Part shown: positions 1-11,297 of the stretch, piece after piece
Layout of the letters: each line of letters starts with the position of its first letter
Numbering within the stretch: the stretch's first letter is position 1
Assembly: GCA_947568835.1 (NCBI GenBank)
Contig: OX387606.1
Coordinates: forward strand, 17,765,940 to 17,829,939
DNA length: 64,000 bases
DNA from: Protonemura montana
Lineage: Eukaryota; Arthropoda; Insecta; Plecoptera; Nemouridae
Reading direction: 5' to 3'
Program-made: the position numbers and the translations under genes
Notes under the pieces: model-generated
Database searches by the model: none
What the model was told of the DNA's origin: nothing
The model's input: the letters and a program-made list of their open reading frames with translations, nothing else

Positions 1-11
1 TAAATACTGAC

Positions 12-590
12 CCTTTTGAGCTGCGAGTTTTTAATGTTTTGAAGTTCATTTCTTATGATGTTGAACTTCATTATCGTATCGGAACCAAAAATTGACGATC
101 CAAAATTGAATCCAGGATAATCCGCACAACGTCGTTGTCTTCGTCTCGTTTCCCTTTCGGCCACCACCTCTGTCCTCTCGCTGGTACATCGCAGTCTTGA
201 AAGTTCCTCTGTCTCGGGATCGACATCTTCTAGATCACTAAAGCTGCTGCCATCGGCTGCAGGTCTCACTACATTCGTGACAACGCCATCCACGACCGGG
301 TTGGAGTTGCTATCAGTCAAGACTGGTTGCTCACCGACACTATCTTGTCTCCTCTGCGGGTTGTTATTGTTGCGCGAAGTCCGATGTCTGGCCCTACTAT
401 TACTTTCCGCATAATCATGCCTGCCACTGTTGACGTTTGCCACCACATTACCACCAGAAGGTCGTCGATCGACCCCATTATTCGTCACCGCATTCGGATT
501 TCTGTATTCGTTACGAACTCCCCGTCCTCTTCCTCTTCCGTAGCCATTATTCTGATTTCCTGGACGTCTCCCATTCCCATTTTCCGCCAT
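12..590 (-). CDS. Alternative first coding exon, atypical (Tm1-I/C-like) tropomyosin head (partial gene)
   Basis: Reading minus from the ATG at 590-588, the frame stays open for 193 codons to a donor-like GTCAGT (11-6), ending in phase 0. Residues 1-60 are rich in Gly, Arg and Asn (starts MAENGNGRRPGNQ, with RGRGRG near residues 20-24). The middle is acidic/basic and low complexity. The last 20 residues (MKFNIIRNELQNIKNSQLKR) form an amphipathic helix with F/I/L/I at heptad a and d positions. The muscle tropomyosin exons 1 and 2 lie just upstream on the same strand, and both end in phase 0, so this exon could splice into the same shared downstream exons beyond the left edge. Known: Drosophila Tm1 has a long isoform (I/C, aTm1) with a disordered head joined to the tropomyosin coiled coil; it acts in kinesin-1/mRNA transport. 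That this exon is its counterpart is inference. The alternative is an unrelated RG-rich gene. Confidence 0.6.
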
Positions 591-1090
591 CCTAAAGCGC
601 GAGCGCCGTCAACACCTGGACTCTGCCATCTTGAACTAGATGTGGGCAGGCTCGTCAATCCGCAGGCTGGCTCGGCTGCGGCTCCCGGTCACTGACTGAG
701 CGCTAAGAGCACGCGAGCGACTTCTAGCGGCAAAGCGTGCGGTTATCTTTCACACTGCTGCCGTCGTCTCTCGCCTCAGCGGCGCTATCTCCGCGGTGGC
801 CTATTTCCGACGTCCCACCGCTGTCCCCAAACCATCACTAACCATCACGAACCATCTCTTCAATTCGTTGCGTGGATTTTTCCACAACGATTTATGAATC
901 CCAACGACGTTTCCATCTTCCCGAATCGAACGCACGTTTTAATGGCTGCTTCTAAACTGTCGGGAATTGAAGCAACGTGCGAATTCCCCACCCGTTCGCT
1001 ACGAAACGCGGCGTTTCGACATCTGGCTAGTGGTCCATATTTGGATGCCAGCGCCTCCCCAGTGTTGATAATCGGCTAATTTTAGCGACA
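591..1090 (-). promoter_or_regulatory. CpG-rich leader/promoter region of the RG-rich first exon
   Basis: The block directly upstream of the RG-rich exon is noticeably richer in C, G and CpG (especially 690-840) than the surrounding AT-rich DNA, as expected for a transcription start region of a broadly expressed isoform. No TATA box or initiator could be assigned. From about 1091 to 2401 lies intron or spacer in which I see nothing else supportable. Confidence 0.3.
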
Positions 1091-2401
1091 CAGGCCCGGG
1101 GTTCTTAATTTAGAATGGATTCCATTACCTCCTACTAGCTCCTGTGTAAACGCCAAATTGCATCTGTTCATATACTTCATTTCTAAACGCTAACACTTCT
1201 GATTCAGGGAAATTTCTAAAATGTGTCGCGACTTGTCTACTGTCTTTGCGGTTTGTGCACCAATCATTTAAAAAAGGATGTTTAAAATTTTGACCCACAC
1301 AAATAGCCACTTTGCACGAGCTTTGTAACCCAATTCGACTGGCAAGCTGCTAACTGAATTTTTCTGTCGACTCGTGCCGTCTTGTGCCGTCAACGGAAAC
1401 GGCTAAGTGACTTTTAAAAAGTCTGCATTCTTCCTTAATCATCCGTCAAAGTAAAAATGAATTCGTACCTACTTTCAACTAAAATAATCGATACAGGACG
1501 GGAAATTGTAAAATCGCTACGCATATTTAAAGTTCCACAAACAATTACGCTCCAATGCGGCATGAAAACGAAATGGTAAGCAATCGTTTTAGCTTCAAGT
1601 TTCGCTTCTTTTCTCAGTAGACCACATGCTCTTGCAACGTACACGCAAAAACCAGTCTGGTCGGTCTCCTTAGGAAAAATGTCTTGAGCCTGACTAAGCG
1701 GATGACATATCTGCTCGCTAGTCGCTACCTTTTTGTCGCAGCACGACTTGCCATTCGACTGAAGCCGACTTCAAGATTCCTCCCCTTACCAATGGCATCG
1801 CTTAGGGAATACAAATCATCCTTGAAACGTCTTAGCGTACGTTTCACTTGACTTAAGAACATTCACTTTAATACCCAGGGTCTGATGGATGAAGAACACC
1901 ATCAACTTTGGTGAACTAATTTAAGCTGCAATCCAGTTCAAAACATAATGTATACCGTGATATTTATGTTGGTATGTACTCCTCGACAAAATTACATCTC
2001 TATTTCTTCCCATCTGAACTCATTAGGTGTCTACACACATAATGCCAACATCGGTCTGGCTAGACTTCAAAGGCATGCGCGATAATGACATGCGTCTGCT
2101 TAGCATTCTTGAGATCGCGGGCAAGATACCCAGGTGCGATGCGATTCCCGTCATATCCAGGGTGTCCAATAAATTTACTTGGTAAATTGTAGCATGAACA
2201 CTGTTTAGTCTCCTTCCCAAATGCGGTCCTTAAGTTCCTCTAAAAGGTATTGACAGATCACCGACATAAACCTGTCATATTGACAGCATGTTGTGTCAAC
2301 GTGCGATCGAATGTATAAATTTGACACTAATGCTAGCGTGACACAATATCGTGTTGTTGTTTTGATTGATTGACAAGTAAAAGCAATAAAGATGGACTTA
2401 C

Positions 2402-3627
2402 AATCTGGAAGGCCTTGTCCTTCTCGTCGAGCTTGGAGTTGACCTGCATCAGCTGCTCCTGGGTCTGGTCCAGATCGTTCTCAATCTGCTGGATCTTCTT
2501 CTGCATGGAGCGAGCCTCTTCCTCAGCCTGGATCAGGACACAGCGGCAGTGAGTTTATGCGTGAAAAATGTGACTCCGTGTAAGGATTGCAGGGTAGTTC
2601 TGCGAGTTTTCCCACAAAATTAATTTAAATTCTGTTCTAAACTATCGACTGTAACTATCAACTGTAGAGATAGAAATTGTACTGATTCGCAGCTAAGCTA
2701 CTTGCAACATTTTGGAATGAGGATAGAACATTTTGAAGCGAGTAGGAGGTTACATAGGATTTAAAGACATGGCAAGCATGTGCTGTTTCGTTGCTCTGTT
2801 CTGGACATGGATACAAAATTGGGGCCTAGAAACCCCTTTGAAATAGATGGAGTCATATATTCAATATGCATTTTTCTGCCAGATAAAAAATAGCCCAAGA
2901 GGAGTTTTGAAAACCACGCCTTGCTGTGCAGGATCCTGGACAGAAACATTAACATTTCAAAGAGGACAGTAATTTCACGAAGATGAGTGAGAGTTATTTC
3001 GAATGCCCTCAGTGCTCCAATTCGGCAAGGCCGAGGGGCTTATTTTAGAATCAAAAATTAAAACACTTCGATGGTACGTAATGTATGCTTTGTGCCCGGG
3101 TACCTGAATCAAGGGATGGAACCTATAAACCAAGGAAATACAGTTTTCATTGGATGTTGATAAATTTACCACATAGACACACATTGACTCTTAAATACAG
3201 CGAGATCTTCAAAGCATTTCAATTCCTATGGGTTCGAAATCCGGATCTTCCAATTAATCACAGGATTAATTATTTGACACCAAGGCAATGCCGTCTGGCC
3301 GGGCAAGCAAGGATTACATTTTCTAGTATTCAAATCCTGGTATGTGAAAGTTGGGAAGTTTGGGAATGAAAGGATGCAGCGTCTTTACGGAGGTGAATAC
3401 TTTTGGTGGAAACTAGAAGGGTATCTAGAAATTTTGGCCGGAGGAAAGAAGGACGGTAGGGTGGAAGCACAGAAGGACAACGCACCTTCTCAGCCCGAAG
3501 ATTGGCATCGCGAGCCTGCTGCTCGCAAAGGAGAGCCCGGTCGGAGGCTCCATCCTTCTCCAGCTTCATCGCTTGCATCTTCTTCTTGATGGCGTCCATT
3601 TTTGAGTTGGCTTCTTTTCACTTCTGG
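2402..3627 (-). CDS. Tm1: Tropomyosin, muscle-type exons 1 and 2 (partial; 3' exons beyond left edge)
   Basis: Coding exon 1 is 3599-3486 (38 codons, [20 protein letters not shown]...RAEK) and exon 2 is 2527-2402 (42 codons, [20 protein letters not shown]...KAFQI). Donors are GTGCGT and GTAAGT; the acceptors end in CAG. The exon sizes, 38 and 42 residues, are the classical tropomyosin exon 1a and 2 sizes, both in phase 0. The ATG exon begins at 3627 after a TTACAG acceptor, so the 5' leader contains an intron. Tropomyosin is a parallel coiled-coil dimer that lies along actin filaments and, with troponin, regulates myosin access in muscle. The sequence resembles insect tropomyosin more than decapod tropomyosin, with unusual choices such as I at the end of exon 2. 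The rest of the protein (residue 81 onward) must lie left of the window. Tm1 versus a paralogue (Tm2) cannot be settled here. Confidence 0.93.
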
Positions 3628-4572
3628 CTGTAAGCAATAATGGGCGGACAAGCATTAGCGTTCTCCGTGTGTTTAGGTGCGTGATGTTGTCAAAGCCAAA
3701 TCCTTTGTCGGTGTGGGTGACGTGTTACGTGCAGTTGATCAAGCATTATCTGACACCTTCTCAGCTGATAAAATAGTTTTCGTGTGAATAATACTCTACT
3801 TGGTCATAAAATTGCATCAGCAGATGAATTAGAATCATGTGTGATAAAGCATATTTCCCGTTAAAACTTAGACGTCAAGTCAAGTTACCGGTTTCAAAAT
3901 ATAGCAGCACTATTTCAGGTAAATTTGCACACGTTTCGTTCGATTTTTATGCAATTTTGATTGTTTTGGTTAAACACAACTGGTAAAAGTTTAAAGAGAC
4001 ATGTATATGCACAGCGGTGTTTTAACTGTAAAATGAATTCATCAACCGATTCCGAACGACCTTTGGCTTTATCCCTCAGGTAATAAACATATCACACCTT
4101 GAAATTCCTTTCCGTGCCGTTCAACGTGACAACGTGCCTTTCGAGCGAATTCCGTTATTGAAAATCGCTGAGATGCACTTTGTAAACTCGAGGACAACGA
4201 TGCAAATACCTGTTAAAGGCACGGACGTGTGCCTGCTTTGCTTTCCTGCCAAGTAAATTTGCTTGTGACAGTTGGCTTATGAGATAAGAGCATGGATATT
4301 CTGAAGATTATGGTGTTTAGATACACACTGATAAAGCATTGCCTGTTATTGATTTTGAAATTAATGTCTTCCCTTGTCAAAGAAAACCAAATGACAGCTA
4401 ATTCAATGAGATAATGCATGCAAGTTTGAAGTGGGTGATGCATATTTCAACTGAAAATATTTCAATGTGACGTATTTCCAATGGCCACTGTTTTCATGTG
4501 CGCTGTGCTTTTTAAAATTCTGTTCAAAAAAATTTGAATTGACGTGGGCGTTCACGCCTGCTACCACGAGGT

Positions 4573-4582
4573 CTAAAAATAA
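4573..4582. promoter_or_regulatory. Perfect MEF2 consensus site in tropomyosin leader intron
   Basis: CTAAAAATAA matches the MEF2 consensus YTA(A/T)4TAR exactly. It lies in the intron between the candidate non-coding leader exon and the ATG exon of tropomyosin. Drosophila tropomyosin genes are known to use MEF2 sites in first-intron muscle enhancers. A single 10-mer in AT-rich DNA can occur by chance. Confidence 0.35.
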
Positions 4583-5030
4583 CCCACGGGGCCGAGCCCC
4601 GTCCGATTCTTCGAGCCGGCTGGCCCATTATCGGTGCAGATTTAAAATCGCCTTGAAAGGGTAATCAATGTATTGATTATTTCTGAGCAAGAATTAAATT
4701 AGCTTAGTACAGAGGCGGCACATTTTATTAATAGTGATTGCGAAAAGTTTGTCGTTGCACGTGCGATTATAATCAGTGGTGATAGGCCCTGTTTCGTACG
4801 GATAACTTCAAATTTTAACCCTGTAGCACAATGAAACATTGTTTATGTAACGCATTTATTCCTTTTATAAAGCATTCGCACTATTATTGTTAAAACGTAT
4901 ACAAAGATTTCCATTTAAAGAATTGGCGCGAAAAGAGATGAAAGCACCGAACTAAATTTGAGCTAATTAATAACTACGACTGACTAGAATGTATTACTTA
5001 AGGTAAAGCGTAGCAGCAAACGCGACTCAC

Positions 5031-5230
5031 CTGAAAAGGTTACGATCCAAAGATGCACACAGAGCTGTTGCTAACTCACGAGTCAATTGTCGACTGGCGG
5101 CACTCGCTTATGCCGAGAGATCGCCTTTCCATTCGCCTTACGAGGATTGCATCTCGAGGACCGGACCAATCCCCACTCCATCGCGACGCGCCCCCACCCG
5201 GCGTCGCGACGCTGTCTAACACTAATTTCA
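5031..5230 (-). promoter_or_regulatory. Candidate non-coding leader exon and promoter of tropomyosin
   Basis: On the minus strand an exon-like end (CCTTTTCAG) is followed by a strong donor GTGAGT (5030-5025). The 5' leader is known to be spliced, from the acceptor at 3628. The DNA upstream (5090-5220) is CpG-rich, with an inverted CCAAT box near 5166. This is the best candidate for the leader exon and promoter. The start site is not determinable by eye. The intron 3628-5030 otherwise holds only the MEF2 site and a short GC hairpin. Confidence 0.4.
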
Positions 5231-8200
5231 GACAGAACTTAACTTCGCGATACTCTCATTTCAAAAATAGCCCCCCACCAATTTGAAAGTGGTATGATGT
5301 TTTGGGAGTGAGGCCGGGTAAGACGCCACTGGTTTGGGTTGTGGTATTCTTGTTTTTCACTCCCTCACACCGCGGTGGGATTTGCCAGAAGAGCTGATGA
5401 TTATTGTCCTCTGACAGCGGGATGTTGGACGTGTAGCCGAATCAGCAGAAATCATCCCAGGATACATTTACTGCGGTGACAAACAATATGCGATTTAGTT
5501 TGCAATCATGACCGAGTGTAGGATAAATCTGTCATCATATTTTGGTTGCTAGACAATAAAAATATCCGTGTCCATTTTTTTATTTTTTATAAAATTGGTT
5601 GATGTCCGAACTCTTTTATTGTAATCACACTTAGGTTCGGTTTTACCAAAATCTCAACTCCTAGTTGAAGTGCTAGTTGAAACTATTGCCATGGCGACTT
5701 CCAATCACATGCAGTGAAACTCAGATGTTTCTGTGAGCTAGAAGTCTAACTTCTAATTGAATATTTTGGTAAAAACTGACCTTAATAAAGGGCTTTGGTG
5801 GGTTGTTTCGTTTAACTGGTGTTGGCAGACCAGACAATTCCATTTGTTTGTTTTTGAATCGATATCGTTGTTGACGACTTGCATATGTGTCGTTGTAAGG
5901 GCTATGCTATGCTAGTTTGTACGGATTCAGCAAGTGGTTAAACTGACTAATTGTACTTGCTAATCCGAATTGTGTTCCTTCCCACAGGCTATGTACCATT
6001 GTTACACGAATAACCAGTTCTTCGTGTGCACATCTTTCAAGTCAATTAAGATGTTTACATATTTTAAAGTTCATCTACCAGACTACCAACAAAACGTCAG
6101 AAAATATTCTTTGCACACATTCCTTCGTAGAGTCTTCAAAGTTTAAAGTCCAAGCACACTGCTTAAAATAGCAAAATTGATTTACTGACTGTGAGGGTTT
6201 GGCTCAATATTTGTCGTAAATTGGTAACTTGAGTGTTTTGGCTACCTCACTGACTCGTTTCCATAAAATTACAAGGCATTCTCGCAAACAGTTCCACACG
6301 ATTATTACGAAATTGTCTGAATCCTGAACCAGACTTTTGACAAAGTGATGTTCGCAATGGTGCATACATTCAACACCTCAGTTCTAATAATACCACGAGT
6401 CATGGGCGACTCATTGTCTCATTAAATGGTTTAATTAGTAAATGTAATGAGTGTCGGGAATGTGTAACGACTCCCGATTGTCATAAGCAATTACATCAAG
6501 ATATTATGCTGATAATATTACAATTACATGCATGCTCCAACTATTAATCATTATTCATGTTACTCTCCGATGACTTTTTGTCACTTGTCAGATCTAATTA
6601 ACGATTAAACGGTTAATTAAATTGAGGTGTATGTGTTTTTGGTATGAATTGCAGACAACGCTGCGCTCGCAAGAAGTGATTTTTTGCGTTTATCTTGATC
6701 CGATAATGATTAATGAAAATAATATTGATCAGGGACCATGGTCAACATGTCAGTTGCTAAAAGTGCTGACGGTGGCCTTTATTTTGATCTTGATACGCGA
6801 TCAATCCGATGGCAGGATAACTGATCGTGAAGAGTTTTTTTCAAGAACGGTGGATTTTCTCTACCAATATGACGACATGTTGATAAAAAAAAAAATACAA
6901 ATTTCAATTAAAATAGAAAAGACAATGAGTGTAATTGGATGTGGGCAGGAAAAATAAATTTTACACTAACTCAGAGTTAAGAAAATTGTCAATTGGTTGA
7001 CCGAGCTTGGCTTAGATTATTTTCAGTTATCTTTACGATCAGCAATATGTTAGCCAAATGCAGGTAAAAATAGAATTCAGCACCGCGGCGATAGAAATGT
7101 ATTTTCACAGCTGTCCGAACCACGTTCAACAACGATGACTCAGTCCAGTCCGACAAAAATTTTCGTCGATTTATTCAGTTTCTGATTAGATTTTTACTGT
7201 CTTGAATTATATCGTGGTAACTGGGTGGCTTGCACTTTCTCGTCAACCACGTCGCAATACGGCATTAAATAAATTTCACAATTATTTTTATATTAGTGTT
7301 AGCGATATAATACCAACTTTATACAAAATGCCATTTTCAGGACGTGTCCTTCCTTATAAGGAATGACACATTCCCTTTTTCAACAACCAGGCATAAAATC
7401 ATAATTCATAATTCACGTCACAATCATTTTCGAGCACAATATTGACTAGTTTTTATATTTATAGGGTGATAACTGTTACACGTTTATTTACCAACAGAAA
7501 TTCAGTCACCTGAAAAACAATCGCATCTCTCTCTTCAACAGCTACGTCAAAACTCATATAGAAGTTCTCAATCAATGGTTGATTAATCATAAACTCCATC
7601 AAACATCAAAGTTGTGAGACAACAATGAAATATTATGATCAGTCAAGGGAACAGTGTAGAATGAAGGACTTTCTCCCTCTACCTTAAGATGTAACACATG
7701 GTGGCTGCCTGCCGGTGAATAACTCTTACTAGCAGTGAGGTAACCAACACTCCATACTTACCGTGGAAATACGATTCAAATTGATATTTCAGCGAAACTA
7801 GGGCATTTTTCTGCCGGTGTCAATCGCTATGCAAGTCATTTACCTAGTGACAAACCACCAACACTAATAAAATTTTGTTTTCATCTTTTGAAAATCAAGA
7901 AAAGAAATAATTTTGAAAACATGTGGGTAGTATGAGCCTATTTTCTCGTCGTATTTGTCGAAACTGTTACTAGGTCGTTTCGATTAGACGAAGGAGCCAG
8001 CGAGGGACCCCGCGCTTTAAGTGAATAGATGCCATGTGATACCGTGTTTTCAAACCATGGACTCGAATTACAGGCAAAAGTAATATTAGTCATTAGGAGA
8101 AATATTACGGGTGATTGCGTCATTAGGGCTGTCGATAATTTTGTGTCTCTTTCCAGGAGGTACGTTTGAAATTGAATGCAGTAGCTGCACAAATTGGACT

Positions 8201-8894
8201 GACTCTTGGATATCAAGGTACGCGCTTCTTGGAAACACTTGGAAATGGTCCACAGCCATTTAATTTAAGAAGACATGCATATTGATGCAAATGCAAATCA
8301 AACTTTCATTGATCGTTTTGTGTCCAAGCGTTTTTTGGACGCAAAGGTCTCTGAGAAAGTATTTTTATATAAAAAATGCTAGACCCGTAGATATTACCTC
8401 ATATTTTAGGTCGTCACATCAACGGTTTCATACTCGCAATAGTAACCTAGTCTGTTCGAATAAAAAGTATACCATCGGAATGTTTATTTTCAGCACATCC
8501 GACTGAAATTCTTTGCGATGTTGCAGTGATATTGAATCGAAATGATGTGCAAGGAAAATACCATGGTATTTATGGGTGGCATTACTGTGACTTGTCTGCG
8601 TGCTAACTGTCATTATGCGTCAAAATCTATCGTTGCAAAAGTATGAACGAAAACGATGACCTTGAACCAAATATAAAAGAGATAATTCGCACCCCAAAGC
8701 ACAACGAGGTTGCGGATTTTTACCCCACAGAAAGAAGTTTTTCGTTTTATGCTGTCACTGTCCGTTATGCTATTGTGAGAGATTGATTTTTTTAAATAAA
8801 AGATCTGTGTGGTATAACTTTACTTTTATATTACTAGGAATATCTAGTTACGCGAGGAGATTGATATTAAGAATTATACGAGCAACTTCGACTT

Positions 8895-8990
8895 GTATGT
8901 AGATAGATAGTTGATATATCTATATTGTTTGTTATACATTGTTTAGTTGATACATTTGTATAGATAGATAAATATATAGATAGATTACAA
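8895..8990. repeat. Degenerate GATA/TAGA simple repeat
   Basis: Repeated TAGATAGATAG units with interruptions, visible directly. Confidence 0.6.
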
Positions 8991-11280
8991 ATAAGTGAAT
9001 GAACGAATAACAATGTAGCTGTCTGGATTTAAGTTACTAAACCGTCGTATCAAAGGACACATACCCTCCAGGCCCACCACATAAGTAATATTTTTCTATC
9101 AACCTGCCACTAACTATAGCTGTCATGTCATCTCTTAAATTTCCACCTGCCCAGACACGGCCTTGTAACAAAGTGATGGACATGCACTTTTGAGACTGTT
9201 TTCAATACCCTACCACAGTTCTACTGGTTACACGTGCACGTTGCATTTCTGCACTGCAATAGGCAATGCAACTACAGGCAATATGGTGGTGAGTCATACA
9301 AACACAGCGTTTATGTCTCGGTAAAAAAGTAAAACCAAACCTAGCAGAACTTCTACAAGATGTGATGATAATGCATTGTAGATAGAAACGACCTTTCCTT
9401 AGTAACCTACATAGACCTCGTGTACCGCCGGCCTGGCGTCTATACCGTGGCACCGCTTAGTGACTGGTCAGTCAAAACATGTTTAATCGATGAATTAGTG
9501 AGGACAGATCAAGATAATAACTCTTGACATGACCTGTAATTAAGATGGCTGATGGCAAACACGGCTAATTTACACTAATTCGCGTCTGGTTGTTTGGCTC
9601 GTTTGGTTTACGCACTACCGGGGGGTGTAAATAGGGGTTGAAAATTACGGTAAGTCCAATGAAATCATGGTCTGTCTTCTGGTATCAAAGCTGAGTGATT
9701 TATTGAAGTTTTTAAAGAAAATATCGGCCGAGAGCGACTTGAAATATGTTTAATCGTGTTTTCCCACTTTCCATTTCTTGACCAATAGCTAGGACTGATT
9801 ATAGCTCTATAAGTAATTTACGTCGGTATTTGGAAACTGAAATGCATTTTCACATCGATAAAATAGGCTGGACAAACCTAGAAGAATAAAATACACATAC
9901 ACCCGATATTTTCACCAAGAATCATAAGGAGCACACCAATAAACCCAATGGATTCCCCTCAACGCTGCAGAGTTGATGAGAATTACTGCACACACTGCAC
10001 AGATATCGAGCCAGATTTCAAATCTGTGTAAAAATACTATTTCCACAAATACCACTTGAAAACTGGGTTTTAAAAAAAGAGCCAGAGATGAATTTGCCGT
10101 AAAAACTTGGGTCATAATTTTTTTTTTATAAAAAAAAAAAGAAAAATGTTTATAGAAAAGATACCACTTCAAAGCCGTATTATTTTATTCACTTATAGAT
10201 TTTTACGCAAAAAATTACGCTTGATGGCTTTAACTTCGTATCTTTTCTCACACACTGAAGAAGCAGAAAACTTGTCACAAAACTAATTTCTTAGAAAAAT
10301 GTGCTTCCCAAACTTTTCCCGGATTATGTTCCCTGGAAATTACAACAAAAACACACAGACACCGCGAAAGCTCCACGTCGCTCGCTACGCTCTTCCAAGA
10401 GCACTTAAACTTGAAATATAATAAAAATCAATTATCACGCGTTTTTTTTGGCGACTGGTCTTAATCAATCAACTATTGAGGTAGGTTTGGTGGTAATTTG
10501 TAAGGAGTCCAAGGCAAGGTGTGTTAAATGAAATCTAATATAAAACTCTTGTTCGTCGCTGCAGAGGTCATCCAGCCCATAGCTGGTGGCGATATGGCAA
10601 ATTATCAAAATCGCCAGCATTATTTACCAATGGGTAGGCCTTATAAGGAAATGGACAAGATAGGTGAGTCAGGCACCCTGGACGTAGACATATGTAATCA
10701 AACGCTGAGTGCGTTATCGATAAAAATCAATATATGAAAACGCTATGTCAATTTTAGACTTCCAACGATAAGTTTAATTTTTTGATGTGCAGTGATAATT
10801 ATAAAATGTTGTGCGGAAATACTCTCCATCATGTGCAACCTACCTATCTGGGTTTTTGCAAACATTCTTTTAGCAGATTGATAACAAGTATTATAGAAGA
10901 GATGTAGGTATGCATGATATATAATTGTATAGGTATCTTTACTTTTTGGAGTATTTGCCAATGATGACCTTTTCTTAATTAATTCGAAGTTAATTAAATT
11001 TTCTACGTTGAATAATGTCAATCTTACTATTTCTAAATTTTTTCATGAAAATGTTCGTAAATCTTCATCTAACCGATTAAGCTGGAAATGCAAGGGATCT
11101 AATTTAGAATTCCAAAAGGTATCTGTAACATTTCATACACTAGAAGTAGCCGTTTGGCTAGAAGAGCGTAATCAAACACAAGCAAAAATCACAATGCTTT
11201 CCACGGAGAGTGAAATTGGAGATGTCACTTAGCTCGCTACGCTCAGTAAAAACGAACTTGAATGGAAAAATATACGCATG

Positions 11281-11297
11281 CCCCCCCCCCCCCCCCC
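11281..11297. repeat. Poly-C tract (17 C)
   Basis: Uninterrupted homopolymer of 17 C. Its exact length is likely to be sequencing-sensitive. Confidence 0.9.

Noticed and set aside
327..695. 122-codon plus-strand frame at the left end
   Set aside because: It is the antisense shadow of the RG-rich minus-strand exon, with Ser/Pro/Ile-rich composition as expected from antisense of N/R-rich coding DNA.
9202..9453. 83-codon Arg/Cys-rich minus-strand frame
   Set aside because: No recognisable motif, no splice context and nothing around it. Likely chance.
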